A DNA stretch of 64,000 nucleotides from Sphingomonadales bacterium. Its GTDB lineage: Bacteria > Pseudomonadota > Alphaproteobacteria > Sphingomonadales > Sphingomonadaceae. Positions 33,351 to 41,827 of this stretch are shown piece after piece (position 1 is the first letter of the stretch; each line of letters begins with the position of its first letter). Below the pieces are notes generated by a model. That model was not told the origin of the DNA and searched no databases. It saw nothing but the letters and a program-made list of their open reading frames with translations. The position numbers and the translations under genes were made by a program. The stretch lies in assembly GCA_027491235.1 (NCBI GenBank), contig JAIXWO010000026.1, forward strand, positions 62,001 through 126,000, written 5' to 3'.

Positions 33351-34895
33351 CTAGGCCGCGCGGGCCTCAATGGCCTTTTGCCGCCGCCGCTGGACGGAGG
33401 ATCCAATGCCCATCGCTTCGCGGTACTTGGCAACGGTCCGTCGGGCGATATCAAAGCCTTGCTTTTGCAAGAGGTCGACCAGCGTATCATCGGACAGAAT
33501 GGCCTTCGGCTCTTCGGCCATGATCAATGTCTTGATCGCACTTTTGACGGCTTCGGCCGACACAGCATCGCCGCCGTCAGAGGCCTGAATGCCGCTGGTG
33601 AAGAAGTATTTCAGTTCATAGGTCCCGCGCGCGCAGGCGAGGTATTTGTTGGACGTCACGCGGCTGACCGTCGATTCATGCATACCGATCACTTCGGCAA
33701 TGTGGCGCAGGGTGAGGGGTTTCAAATGCGTCACGCCATGGCGGAAAAACGCTTCCTGCTGCTTCACCAATTCGGTCGCGACCTTCAATATGGTCCGCTG
33801 GCGCTGGTCGAGCGCCTTCACCAGCCAGTTGGCAGAGGCCATGCATTCATTGAGCCAGGTTTTCGATGCGCGATCCTTGCAGCCCACGCCAGAAAGTTCG
33901 GCATAATAGCTGCGGTTGATCAGCACTTTGGGGAGGCTGGCCGAGTTGATTTCGACCGCCCAGCCTTTGCCCCGTTCAATGATGAAGATGTCGGGCGTGA
34001 CGGTTTGAAGCGGCTCACCGCCAAAGCGCAGGCCGGGCTTCGGGTCATAAGCGCGCAACTCACGGATCATGTCTGCCATGTCTTCATCATCGACGCCGCA
34101 GATACGTTTCAACTGGGGGAGGCGGCCCAGCGCCAGTAGATCGAGATTATCGATGAGGCGTGCCATCGCTGGATCATAGCGATCCGCTTCCTTGGCTTGC
34201 AGCGCGAGACATTCGGCCAGCGTCCGCGCGCCGACGCCAGTTGGCTCGAAGGTCTGGATGATGCGGAGAATGTCTTCCCCACGGGCGAGTGGGATTTCCA
34301 AGCGGTTGGTGATGTCGAGCAGGCGGACGGGCAGATAACCGGCCTCGTCAATCTGGTCGATGATATGGGACGCGATCAAGAGATCAGTGCCCATGAATGC
34401 GGTGCCGGCTTGAGCGATCAGGTGGTCATGGAGCGAAAGCCCCCCTGCTGCAAAGCTGTCAAAATCCGTGCCGTCATCATCAAAGCTGCCGCCGGAGGAT
34501 GCGCCGTCGAGTCCGAGCGATCCATCCAGCCCCGGCCCGCCATCGGCCGCACTGTCATGATGAAACGTCTCGGCGGCGAAATCGACATCCAGCGGGGAGT
34601 CCGCGCCGGGCCCGCCATCGCTTTCCAGCAAACGGTCAGCGGTCATCAGATCCCCGCCATCTCCATCGCCGTCAAAGTCTGCGTCCCCAAAGTCGCTGTC
34701 GGCGACAGGCTCGCCGTCATTATCGCCCCGGTCTTCGCGTTCCGCTTCGAGCAGGGGGTTACGCTCCAGCTCTTCCGCAATGAAGGCTTCGACTTCCAGA
34801 TTGGACAGCGCCAGCAGCTTGATCGCCTGCTGCAACTGCGGCGTCATCACCAGCGACTGGCTGTGCCGCAAGTCGAGGCGAGGGCCGAGCGCCAT
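33351..34895 (-). CDS. rpoN: RNA polymerase sigma-54 factor RpoN
   Basis: A 514-residue sigma-54. N-terminal activator-interacting region (SLVMTPQLQQAIKLLALSN), an acidic region II (residues about 55-140, Asp/Gly-rich), the core-binding domain, and a C-terminal helix-turn-helix with the RpoN box (ARRTVAKYREAMGI). It directs transcription from -24/-12 promoters with enhancer-binding activators. It lies 2 nt after lptB, the usual alphaproteobacterial arrangement. Confidence 0.97.
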   Translation of the reverse strand: MALGPRLDLRHSQSLVMTPQLQQAIKLLALSNLEVEAFIAEELERNPLLEAEREDRGDNDGEPVADSDFGDADFDGDGDGGDLMTADRLLESDGGPGADSPLDVDFAAETFHHDSAADGGPGLDGSLGLDGASSGGSFDDDGTDFDSFAAGGLSLHDHLIAQAGTAFMGTDLLIASHIIDQIDEAGYLPVRLLDITNRLEIPLARGEDILRIIQTFEPTGVGARTLAECLALQAKEADRYDPAMARLIDNLDLLALGRLPQLKRICGVDDEDMADMIRELRAYDPKPGLRFGGEPLQTVTPDIFIIERGKGWAVEINSASLPKVLINRSYYAELSGVGCKDRASKTWLNECMASANWLVKALDQRQRTILKVATELVKQQEAFFRHGVTHLKPLTLRHIAEVIGMHESTVSRVTSNKYLACARGTYELKYFFTSGIQASDGGDAVSAEAVKSAIKTLIMAEEPKAILSDDTLVDLLQKQGFDIARRTVAKYREAMGIGSSVQRRRQKAIEARAA

Positions 34896-34897
34896 GG

Positions 34898-35671
34898 TTA
34901 CAAGCTAAAGCCCTCGCCCAGATACAGGCGGCGGACATTTTCATCCGCGACAAGATCTTCCGGGCTGCCCGAAAAGAGCACGCGGCCGTCATAGATGATG
35001 CAGGCGCGGTCCACGATTTCGAGCGTTTCGCGGACATTGTGGTCGGTAATGAGCACGCCGATCTGGCGTTTCTTCAAGTCCTTCACCAGATCGCGAATGT
35101 CGGCAATGGAGATAGGGTCGATGCCCGCAAAGGGCTCATCGAGCAGCATGATCGACGGGTCAGCCGCCAGCGCGCGGGCGATTTCACACCGGCGGCGTTC
35201 GCCTCCGGACAGCGCCATGGCGGCCGATGCGCGCAATCGGGTCAACCCAAATTCGTCAAGAAGCTGTTCCAGCCGCGCCGCGCGGGCAGACTTGTCCGGC
35301 TCTGCCAGTTCCAGCACAGCCTGAATATTCTGCTCCACCGACAGGCCCCGGAAGATCGAGGTTTCCTGAGGCAGATAACCCAGCCCCATGATGGCGCGGC
35401 GATACATAGGCAGGTCAGTGATGTCCTGTCCGTCCAGCTCGATACGGCCGGCATCCGGCTTCACCAAACCCATGATGGAATAGAAGCACGTCGTCTTCCC
35501 CGCGCCATTGGGGCCGAGCAGTCCGACAACTTCGCCGCGCCCAACGGCCAGCGACACATCCGACAGCACGGAACGCTTGTCATAGGATTTTGCGATGGAG
35601 ACGACTGAGAGCCCCGTGCCCGTCCCGGTGGCAGCCGCTGTTTCACGGTCTATGATTGCGGCGTCGTTCAT
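34898..35671 (-). CDS. lptB: LPS export ABC transporter ATPase LptB
   Basis: A 257-residue ATPase with Walker A (GPNGAGKTT), the signature LSGGERRRCEIARAL, Walker B (SIMLLDEPFAGID) and the LptB C-terminal segment (LVADENVRRLYLGEGF). It powers LPS extraction from the inner membrane with LptFG. ATG 35671 has AGGAAG upstream; the frame extends further. It precedes rpoN by 2 nt and follows lptA after a 157-nt gap. Confidence 0.97.
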   Translation of the reverse strand: MNDAAIIDRETAAATGTGTGLSVVSIAKSYDKRSVLSDVSLAVGRGEVVGLLGPNGAGKTTCFYSIMGLVKPDAGRIELDGQDITDLPMYRRAIMGLGYLPQETSIFRGLSVEQNIQAVLELAEPDKSARAARLEQLLDEFGLTRLRASAAMALSGGERRRCEIARALAADPSIMLLDEPFAGIDPISIADIRDLVKDLKKRQIGVLITDHNVRETLEIVDRACIIYDGRVLFSGSPEDLVADENVRRLYLGEGFSL

Positions 35672-35801
35672 GCGTGCTTCCTGCAATTGTCCTGACACGC
35701 TCGGGTGAACGTGGGGTAAATGGTTTTATCCTATTGGCAGGATTATTGCATGGACGGGGGGAAGCGCAACCTCAAGGTGGCGGATTTACAGCGGCGTTGG
35801 T

Positions 35802-35820
35802 CGAATTCTGACAGAATTCG
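35802..35820. promoter_or_regulatory. 19-bp palindrome between lptA and lptB
   Basis: CGAATTCTG and CAGAATTCG are exact inverted repeats around a single A. It lies 8 nt after the lptA stop and about 130 nt before the lptB start. It is AT-rich with no T-run, so it reads as a protein-binding site rather than a terminator. Confidence 0.45.
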
Positions 35821-35828
35821 CCACAGCC

Positions 35829-36341
35829 TCACTTGCGGTCTTTGGCCACCGTGAAGCGGCCGGTAACGCGACCACCGCTGCCGCCATCGACCCCAGTGCT
35901 GTTTCCATCGACGACGGCGCGCCCTGAATCGAGGTCAATCACGAGCCGTCCGCCGCTAATGCGGTTGCCGCCCTGATTGAGTTCAACACCGCCAATCACG
36001 GTGATGAGCCTGCGGTTGAGATCATAAACCGCAAAGTCGCCGCGCGCTGTTTCGCTGTCGCTGCGGATGAAAACGCCGCCCGAGGCGTCGAGGCGGTCAA
36101 TGTCGACGCCGCCGCCTGCGCGGGCATAGGCGACGTTCAGGCGCCCTGCCGTCATCGTCAGGCCCGCCTGCCGCACGACGACATTGCCGGAAAACACGGC
36201 GCGATCCGCGCGGTCCTGCACTTCGATGCGATCAGCTTCCACATCGACGGGCGATTTGGCGTTATGCCCCTTGAGCGCCTGACCGACAGCAGGGACGGCA
36301 AGGATAAGGGCGATGGAAGCGAGGAGAGGGGCTTTGCGCAT
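35829..36341 (-). CDS. lptA: LPS transport periplasmic protein LptA (OstA-like)
   Basis: A 170-residue periplasmic protein with signal peptide (MRKAPLLASIALILAVPAVG) and the beta-jellyroll LptA fold (VDVEADRIEVQDRADRAVFS, then VVVRQAGLTMTAGRLNVAYA). It forms part of the bridge carrying LPS across the periplasm. ATG 36341 starts the signal peptide 4 nt after the lptC stop. Confidence 0.92.
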   Translation of the reverse strand: MRKAPLLASIALILAVPAVGQALKGHNAKSPVDVEADRIEVQDRADRAVFSGNVVVRQAGLTMTAGRLNVAYARAGGGVDIDRLDASGGVFIRSDSETARGDFAVYDLNRRLITVIGGVELNQGGNRISGGRLVIDLDSGRAVVDGNSTGVDGGSGGRVTGRFTVAKDRK

Positions 36342-36345
36342 GCGG

Positions 36346-36987
36346 CTATCTGGCTCCACCTTGGACGATATGCAAGCGTGCTCGGCCCTCCAGCGTCACA
36401 GTGCGCTGTTCCAGGTTGGCGCGGATGCTGCCTGCGGAAAAAGTGCCCAACGGCATTTGGCCCTGGACAGCACCGCCACTGGCCAGCTTGCGGGACTTGA
36501 GGCCCACGGCGACGTCATTGGCCTCGACGCGGTAGCCATCCGATGTCTGAAAGACCAACGGCCCATCCACCTGAACAACTTCCCGGTCCATATTGTACCG
36601 ACCCGCCTTGGCAGAAAGCGTGGCAGGCCCCTCTTCCATCTGGATGCGGGCCATAAGGTCGCTAAGTTTCACGACCGGGTCTTGGGAGCTTTTCTGCACA
36701 GCAGAACCGGCTTTGATTTCAAACGGGCGTCCCTTGCTGTCTTCCCCGCGATACGTCGCCTCTGTCACGCGCATGCGTTCACGCGCCATCGATACGCTGT
36801 CTTTGGCGAGGACGAAGCTCACATCTCCATTGGGGTTCGCAATGGGCGCGAAAACGAGGAACAGCAAAAGGGCCCCGATACCGGTCGGCAGACCGATTCG
36901 CATAAGCCTCATCAAACGGTCATGCGGGCCGTTTGGTCGCGCCCAGATTTTGCGCGCGGAGCGTTCCTGGAGGGCCAGATCAGACAT
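36346..36987 (-). CDS. lptC: LPS export system protein LptC
   Basis: A 213-residue protein with one N-terminal membrane anchor (IGLPTGIGALLLFLVFAPIA) and a periplasmic beta-jellyroll (VEANDVAVGLKSRKLASGGA). It receives LPS from LptB2FG and passes it to LptA. ATG 36987 lies within the 3' end of the RNase D-like gene (8-nt overlap); the longer frame upstream is a shadow of that gene. Confidence 0.9.
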   Translation of the reverse strand: MSDLALQERSARKIWARPNGPHDRLMRLMRIGLPTGIGALLLFLVFAPIANPNGDVSFVLAKDSVSMARERMRVTEATYRGEDSKGRPFEIKAGSAVQKSSQDPVVKLSDLMARIQMEEGPATLSAKAGRYNMDREVVQVDGPLVFQTSDGYRVEANDVAVGLKSRKLASGGAVQGQMPLGTFSAGSIRANLEQRTVTLEGRARLHIVQGGAR

Positions 36988-37597
36988 GTGCGAAGATGTC
37001 GACCTCAGGCCATCCGGCAAGATCCAGCCGGGCACGATGGGGCAGAAAATCGAAACAGGCCTGCGCCAATTCGGTCCGCCCTTCACGTGCCAGACGCGGG
37101 TCCAGCACCTCCCGAACGCGATGCAGATAGCGCACGTCGGAGGCTGCATATTCCTTTTGCGCCTCGCTTAAAACATCGGCGCCCCAGTCCGACGACTGCT
37201 GTTGTTTGGACAGTTCAACCCCGATGGTTTCGCGCACAACATCCTTCAATCCATGACGGTCGGTATAAGTGCGGATGAGGCGCGAGGCGGTCTTTGTGCA
37301 GTACACAGGTTCTGCCATGACATTCAGATATGCCATGATGGAGGCGAGGTCGAACCGCGCAAAATGGTACAATTTCAGACGTTTGGGGTCTGTCAGCACA
37401 GCTTTGAGGTTGGGTGCGTTGTAGTTGGTGCCTGCGGCAAAGCGCACCAGATGCTCATCGCCGCCGCCGTCTGAAATCTGGACAAGGCAGAGCCGGTCGC
37501 GGCCGGGATGAAGGCCCATCGTTTCGGTGTCGACTGCAACCGGACCTTCGCCCAGCACGCCTTCGGGCAGGTCTTCTTCGTGCAGGTAAACAGTCAT
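36980..37597 (-). CDS. RNase D-type 3'-5' exonuclease without HRDC domain
   Basis: A 205-residue DEDD exonuclease. The motifs are AVDTETMGL (Asp and Glu of Exo I), the HFARFDLASIM Asp of Exo II, and YAASDVRYLHRV (Exo III, Y-x3-D). Length is half that of E. coli RNase D and lacks the HRDC tail, as is usual in alphaproteobacteria. GGGAG lies 8 nt before ATG 37597. It heads the rnd-lptC-lptA cluster and is divergent from the cold-shock gene. Confidence 0.9.
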   Translation of the reverse strand: MTVYLHEEDLPEGVLGEGPVAVDTETMGLHPGRDRLCLVQISDGGGDEHLVRFAAGTNYNAPNLKAVLTDPKRLKLYHFARFDLASIMAYLNVMAEPVYCTKTASRLIRTYTDRHGLKDVVRETIGVELSKQQQSSDWGADVLSEAQKEYAASDVRYLHRVREVLDPRLAREGRTELAQACFDFLPHRARLDLAGWPEVDIFAHV

Positions 37598-37892
37598 CCA
37601 AAAATCTCCCGGTCCGCCATCCGACATGTGCTTCGGTTGGAGACTCACTCGCGCAACTCGATCCGCCCAAGCGGATATCAAGCAGGCCCCTTTGCACCGG
37701 CTTGGACAGGGCTGCAAGCACATGTGAACAGCCCAGATTTGTAGAAATGCAAAAATGCTATCGGAACTTTGCGTTCTGGGTTATATTGGGGAAAGGCGTG
37801 GTGTCTATTACGCCGAATCTATGTCGCAATCGTCCGGCGATCAGATTGGTTATTTCCGGGCGAAAACGATTACGAAGAAAGTAGTTTGACGG
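37598..37892. other. Divergent promoter region of the RNase D and cold-shock genes
   Basis: A 295-nt spacer between two divergent starts. The part before the cold-shock gene would form a 5' leader of up to about 150 nt, like cold-shock mRNA leaders, and the leader is A/T-richer than the flanks. I see no clear promoter hexamers. Confidence 0.4.
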
Positions 37893-38699
37893 ATGGGTTT
37901 TGATAGAGGTCGGCGCGGTGAGCGCGGCGGGCGTGGCTACGACAAGCGTGACAGCTTTGGCGACAGCGGTGGTGGTTTTGACGGCGGCTTCGGCGGCGGC
38001 GGCGGTGACCGCTTCGGCGGTGGCGGTGGCAATCGCTTCGGCGGCGGCGGTGATCGCTTTGGCGGCGGTGGCGGCGGCGACCGTTTCGGTGGCGGCGGTG
38101 ATCGCTTTGGCGGCGGTGGCGGTGGCGGCGGTTTCCGCGGCAGCCCGCGTCCGCAGATGCCAGCACAGGTCGTTGGCGAAGGCAAAGGCGTCGTCAAGTT
38201 CTTCAACGGACAAAAGGGCTTCGGCTTCATCGTTCAAGATGGTGGTGGTGAGGACGTGTTCGTCCACATCAGCGCGGTCGAGCAGGCCGGCCTTGCCGGT
38301 CTCGCCGAAGGCCAGCCGCTTGGCTACACGCTCGTGGATCGTGGTGGAAAGATTTCCGCAACGGATCTCGTCATCGATGGCGAACCGCTTCCGGTTGAAG
38401 ACCGTGCACCGGCGCCCCGTCAGGACCGCGGTGGCTTCGGCGACCGTCCGGAACGTGGCCCCCGCGTTCAGCGCACGCTGACCGGTGAAACCACGACGGG
38501 CACCGTCAAGTTCTTCAACTCCATGAAGGGCTTCGGCTTCATCCAGCGTGATGATGGCCAGCCAGACGCATTCGTCCACATCTCCGCTGTTGAGCGCGCC
38601 GGCATGGGCTCGCTGAACGAAGGTGACCGCGTGAAGTTCGACATCGAAGTCGACAACCGCGGCAAGAATTCGGCTGTGAACCTCTCGTCTTCGGACTAA
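37893..38699 (+). CDS. Double cold-shock-domain protein with Gly-rich GGDRFGG-type N-terminal repeats
   Basis: A 268-residue RNA-binding protein. Residues 1-80 are low-complexity: an Arg/Gly start (RGRRGERGGRGYDKRD) then repeats of the form FGGGG(G)DRFGGGG. Two cold-shock domains follow: GVVKFFNGQKGFGFIVQDGG with DVFVHISAVEQAG, and TVKFFNSMKGFGFIQRDDGQ with AFVHISAVERAG, so both RNP1 and RNP2 are intact. Likely an RNA chaperone. The long N-terminal Gly/Arg region could promote condensation; that is inference. The ATG at 37893 has only a weak ribosome site. Confidence 0.93.
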   Translation: MGFDRGRRGERGGRGYDKRDSFGDSGGGFDGGFGGGGGDRFGGGGGNRFGGGGDRFGGGGGGDRFGGGGDRFGGGGGGGGFRGSPRPQMPAQVVGEGKGVVKFFNGQKGFGFIVQDGGGEDVFVHISAVEQAGLAGLAEGQPLGYTLVDRGGKISATDLVIDGEPLPVEDRAPAPRQDRGGFGDRPERGPRVQRTLTGETTTGTVKFFNSMKGFGFIQRDDGQPDAFVHISAVERAGMGSLNEGDRVKFDIEVDNRGKNSAVNLSSSD

Positions 38700-38723
38700 T
38701 TGGTTCCAACCCCTAAAGTTGAA

Positions 38724-38752
38724 GGGCGGTGCCGAAAGGTGCCGCCCTTTTT
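38724..38752 (+). terminator. Rho-independent terminator after the cold-shock gene
   Basis: GGGCGG and CCGCCC form the stem around a GAAA-type loop and are followed by TTTTT. It lies 25 nt after the stop at 38699 on the same strand. Confidence 0.9.
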
Positions 38753-38908
38753 CGTTGGGCTAAGGGCTTCCCCTTGATCCTCGCCGCGCGCAGCCATGGC
38801 AGCCAGACCGCGCTCCCCGGCGGGCTGAGGACAAGCTTTTAGCCGCTGCGTTTCAATGTGCCGCCGGATATGTGAGTGGTGACGCTGCGGGAGGAAGGGC
38901 CGCGCGAG

Positions 38909-39841
38909 CTATGCGTTGATTGATCTTGGAGCGGGTTGCCAATGTCCCGCCGAGCGCGCGTGACGGATGAGAGGGGCAAGCACCAGCACAGATACAGACA
39001 GGGTGATGATCGACGCCTCCGGGCCGAACGCGCCGCCTGTCAAAATCGCGTGTCCGCTTGTTTTTGTTTCCAGCAGGCCCTGAACGATCGTGCCAGAATC
39101 AGCGGCGCCGAAGATGTTGCCAAGTGCAAAGTTCCATCCGGCGTGGAGGCCAATGGGCAGCCAAAGTGAGCGGGTGATGACATAAGCAACAGCCAACAAA
39201 GCGCCCAGTTCAATGCTCAGAAACGAAGCGGCGAGTATCGTTGCGTTGTCGTTGAGCAGATGGGCCGCGCCAAACAGCACGGACGACACGATCAGGCCGA
39301 TGAGTGTCCCGAACATCTCCTCAAGAATCCGGAACAGCACGCCCCGAAAAATCAGCTCTTCGAGCACAGGGACGACGAGAACAGGGACGATGGTCGACGA
39401 CGACATCACGAAATTCTGCCCAAGTCCAAAGGACGCTGCACCTGCGGCGAACATGATACCCATCGAGGCGGCGATGACGATGATGCCGAACAGGACGCCG
39501 ACAAAACAGCGCGATACGGAGCCTTGTCGCTCAAACTCGTTGACCCGCCGATCCTCCAGCCAGCCGGCGAGCTTTGTGTAGCCCCATGCGACCGCCGCAA
39601 GCGACACTGTCGCCGTGACAATGCAAAGTAGGGCAGCGACCGGGTCCAGCGCTGCACCAACGATGAGCTTTTGATCAAAGGGGGTGCCAGCGCGGAAGAA
39701 GCGGAGGGCTTTCAACGCAAGCGGCGTCGGGAAGGTCGACAGGATCGCCATGATGATCGCGGAAACGGAGAGCAGGACCAGCCGGAAATAACCGTTCGAC
39801 TTGGTACGGTCCCATAAGGTTGCCGAATTCAATTTGGACAT
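38909..39841 (-). CDS. CPBP-family intramembrane metalloprotease
   Basis: A 310-residue polytopic protein of the CPBP (Rce1-like) family. The glutamate pair and Arg of motif 1 appear in LVVPVLEELIFRGVLFRILE, and the second His motif in LFGAAHLLNDN. The third membrane region has HAGWNFALGNIFGA. It may process prenylated or peptide substrates, or act in stress or bacteriocin immunity. ATG 39841 is preferred over the longer frame. A 17-bp inverted repeat spans its ribosome binding site. Confidence 0.88.
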   Translation of the reverse strand: MSKLNSATLWDRTKSNGYFRLVLLSVSAIIMAILSTFPTPLALKALRFFRAGTPFDQKLIVGAALDPVAALLCIVTATVSLAAVAWGYTKLAGWLEDRRVNEFERQGSVSRCFVGVLFGIIVIAASMGIMFAAGAASFGLGQNFVMSSSTIVPVLVVPVLEELIFRGVLFRILEEMFGTLIGLIVSSVLFGAAHLLNDNATILAASFLSIELGALLAVAYVITRSLWLPIGLHAGWNFALGNIFGAADSGTIVQGLLETKTSGHAILTGGAFGPEASIITLSVSVLVLAPLIRHARSAGHWQPAPRSINA

Positions 39842-39844
39842 GGC

Positions 39845-39884
39845 GTTTCTCCACTGTATTATTTCAGTAATACAGTGGAGAAAC
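39845..39884 (-). promoter_or_regulatory. Perfect 17-bp inverted repeat overlapping the CPBP gene ribosome site
   Basis: Arms at 39845-39861 and 39868-39884 are exact reverse complements with a 6-nt centre. The arm nearest the gene ends 3 nt before the ATG and contains GGAGAAAC, the Shine-Dalgarno. The core has the form CTGTATTA N6 TAATACAG, like a repressor operator. It may act as DNA operator, as an mRNA hairpin, or both. Confidence 0.8.
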
Positions 39885-39945
39885 GAGCCGCGCAACCCTG
39901 TAGGCTCGGCCCGCCACTCGGCCGCTTTCATAAGGCCAAAATCCG

Positions 39946-40392
39946 TTACCTCTTCACCGACTCCGCCAAGAACCACGCCCGCCGTTCCGCTTCATCGGTC
40001 CAGGTGTCCACGATGCCGGACGTTGCATTGTCCTTGGCTTCATCGACGAGGTCCTTCACCTCCTTCAGGCTCTTGACCAGCGCGAGGTTGTCATCGCGGA
40101 GTTCAGAGAGCATCGCGGTGGCGTCCAGGTCCGTCTTGTCATTGTCCTTGATGCGTGAAAGCCGTGCAACTTCGCCGATGCTGTGGAGCGTTACCGCGCC
40201 CTGCTTGCGGACGCGTTCGGCGATCAGGTCGGTCGTGGCGATGATCTCGGCGGCCTGTTCATCCAGCAGCAGATGAAAATCGCGGAAGTGTGGGCCGGAG
40301 ACGTGCCAGTGGAAATTCTTGGTCTTCATGTAGAGCGCGAAATAGTCCGCCAGAACAGCGTTGAGCGCGTCAATATGGGTACGGTTGGGCAT
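39946..40392 (-). CDS. dps: Dps ferritin-like DNA-protecting protein
   Basis: A 148-residue four-helix Dps. The ferroxidase-site signature is NFHWHVSGPHFRDFHLLLDE, with the His and Asp/Glu residues placed as expected. It stores iron and protects DNA from oxidative damage. AAGGAG lies 8 nt before ATG 40392; the frame extends upstream as a shadow. Confidence 0.95.
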   Translation of the reverse strand: MPNRTHIDALNAVLADYFALYMKTKNFHWHVSGPHFRDFHLLLDEQAAEIIATTDLIAERVRKQGAVTLHSIGEVARLSRIKDNDKTDLDATAMLSELRDDNLALVKSLKEVKDLVDEAKDNATSGIVDTWTDEAERRAWFLAESVKR

Positions 40393-40481
40393 GGAATGTT
40401 CTCCTTCAGAGCATGGCTGAAGGTATAACGCAGATGGGTGCCCGTATGTTGCGAAGCCTCTTTGTCTGAGTGATCGGTTTT

Positions 40482-41030
40482 CTAGATCAGTTCGAGTGCA
40501 TGGAGCGCCGACCAAAGGCCGGTGAGCAGCAACAGCACGCCCGATGCGCGCCGCAGCATAGCGAGTGGCAGGCGGCGGAAGTCTCTATCGAGCAGCAGGG
40601 GCAGGGCGCCTGCCGCCATCACGCCTGCCAGCCCGCCCAGCGCCGCCAGCACCGGCGCATTGCCCCGCGCTGCAAAGGCAAAGACGATGAATTGGCTATT
40701 GTCCCCCAATTGCGTCGCGAGATAACGCCAGAGCGGCGCGCCCTTGGGCGGTGCGCTCATCGGGGCAGCCGTGGCACGGATAAGGAGGGTGCCGCCGGTC
40801 AGGATCAGGGCAAGGCCGAGTAGGAGCGTCCGCGCCTCATAGGTGACGAGGCGGGCCATCCAGGCACCACCGGCCGCCCCTATGGCAAGGCTGATCGCTG
40901 TGGAAAGGAGAAGGGCAGCGCACAGGCCCCATGCTGGGCGGGTGGCGGCATAGCTTTCTGTGGTGAGCTGAACCCGCCCCGCCATTTCGGCAAGCAGGCA
41001 GGCGACGAGCGCCGGAAGAAGCGCCTCCAC
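40482..41030 (-). CDS. TMEM165/GDT1 (UPF0016)-related cation transporter-like protein
   Basis: A 182-residue membrane protein with two copies of the GDT1 motif region. The first reads EMAGRVQLTT and the second QLGDNSQFIV, compared with the usual E-x-G-D-K/R-T/S; only the second keeps Gly-Asp. Six membrane helices. Family members export Mn or Ca. The start is GTG at 41030 with AAGG five bases upstream. It follows the 41037-41375 gene by 6 nt. Confidence 0.75.
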   Translation of the reverse strand: MEALLPALVACLLAEMAGRVQLTTESYAATRPAWGLCAALLLSTAISLAIGAAGGAWMARLVTYEARTLLLGLALILTGGTLLIRATAAPMSAPPKGAPLWRYLATQLGDNSQFIVFAFAARGNAPVLAALGGLAGVMAAGALPLLLDRDFRRLPLAMLRRASGVLLLLTGLWSALHALELI

Positions 41031-41036
41031 CCGACC

Positions 41037-41375
41037 TTAGCCGTTAAAGCGCTGGCCCAGAGCCGCAAGGCAGAGGCCGGACATGTCTTCGCCTGTTGTG
41101 TCGATGTGGACAGCATCACGCATCGCCTCAAGGAAGGGGAGCGCGGTGACAGCGCCGCCCGCTTCGCCCAGCCGGTGTTCCAGCACATGGGCCAGCCGCG
41201 CGACGGTGGCGAGGCCATGTTCGGTCGCGGCACGGCGGATATCGTCAATTTCACCCGCGATTCGGTGCGCAGGCCAGCCGGGCAGGCTGCATGTCACGCG
41301 CTCAATCCGGTCGGCAAGCTGCGACCGGAAAGGGCAGGCAGCATCGAACCCCGTTGTCTTTGGTGTCGCAGTCAT
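41037..41375 (-). CDS. Small hypothetical protein
   Basis: A 112-residue protein starting MTATPKTTGFDAACPFRSQL, predicted helical with a His/Glu-containing middle (EHGLATVARLAHVLEHRLGE). No signal peptide, no recognised family. It is co-directional with the GDT1-like gene and 6 nt upstream of it, so they probably share a transcript. Confidence 0.65.
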   Translation of the reverse strand: MTATPKTTGFDAACPFRSQLADRIERVTCSLPGWPAHRIAGEIDDIRRAATEHGLATVARLAHVLEHRLGEAGGAVTALPFLEAMRDAVHIDTTGEDMSGLCLAALGQRFNG

Positions 41376-41551
41376 GGGCAGTCCCCCGTTCGGGCTTGAA
41401 CCTTATCAACAGGGTGTTACGAGGCCGTTACCGGCACATGGATTGGCGGATAGGTGCGCGCTGCGCTTGACAAACGGTGCCGCCTCGACCATTTGCCGCG
41501 CCTTACCGCGTATCCGCGCGATTCCATATTAGCTACAAGGGTTTTAGGGTC

Positions 41552-41719
41552 ATGGCCAAGCCGACCACAGTCAAGATCAAGCTCGTCAGCTCGGCCGACA
41601 CGGGTTTCTTCTACGTAACGAAGAAGAATCCGCGCACCCAGACCGAGAAGATGTCCTTCCGTAAGTACGATCCCGTCGTGCGCAAGCATGTCGAGTTCAA
41701 GGAAGCGAAGATCAAGTAA
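41552..41719 (+). CDS. rpmG: 50S ribosomal protein L33
   Basis: A 55-residue L33: [20 protein letters not shown], then [20 protein letters not shown] and a basic tail. No CxxC pairs are present, so it is the zinc-independent form. ATG at 41552 inside a longer open frame. Confidence 0.96.
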   Translation: MAKPTTVKIKLVSSADTGFFYVTKKNPRTQTEKMSFRKYDPVVRKHVEFKEAKIK

Positions 41720-41827
41720 GTCCCAGCTGGATGCAATCTGCGTCCGCCTGCTGCTTTTTCCGACCGACTTTACGTCCTGCCAGCCTAGGTTGGTAAGGCC
41801 TGCCCCTTGACTGAGAGACCTCAGTCC

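Noticed and set aside
37960-38140. Short repeats that could be mistaken for a CRISPR array
   Set aside because: They are in-frame codons for Gly-rich DRFGGGG units without unique spacers.
37758-38579. An Ala/Thr-rich minus-strand frame
   Set aside because: Produced by the repetitive Gly codons of the cold-shock protein read in antisense.
41467-41472. TTGACA as a -35 box for rpmG
   Set aside because: No acceptable -10 element at the right distance.
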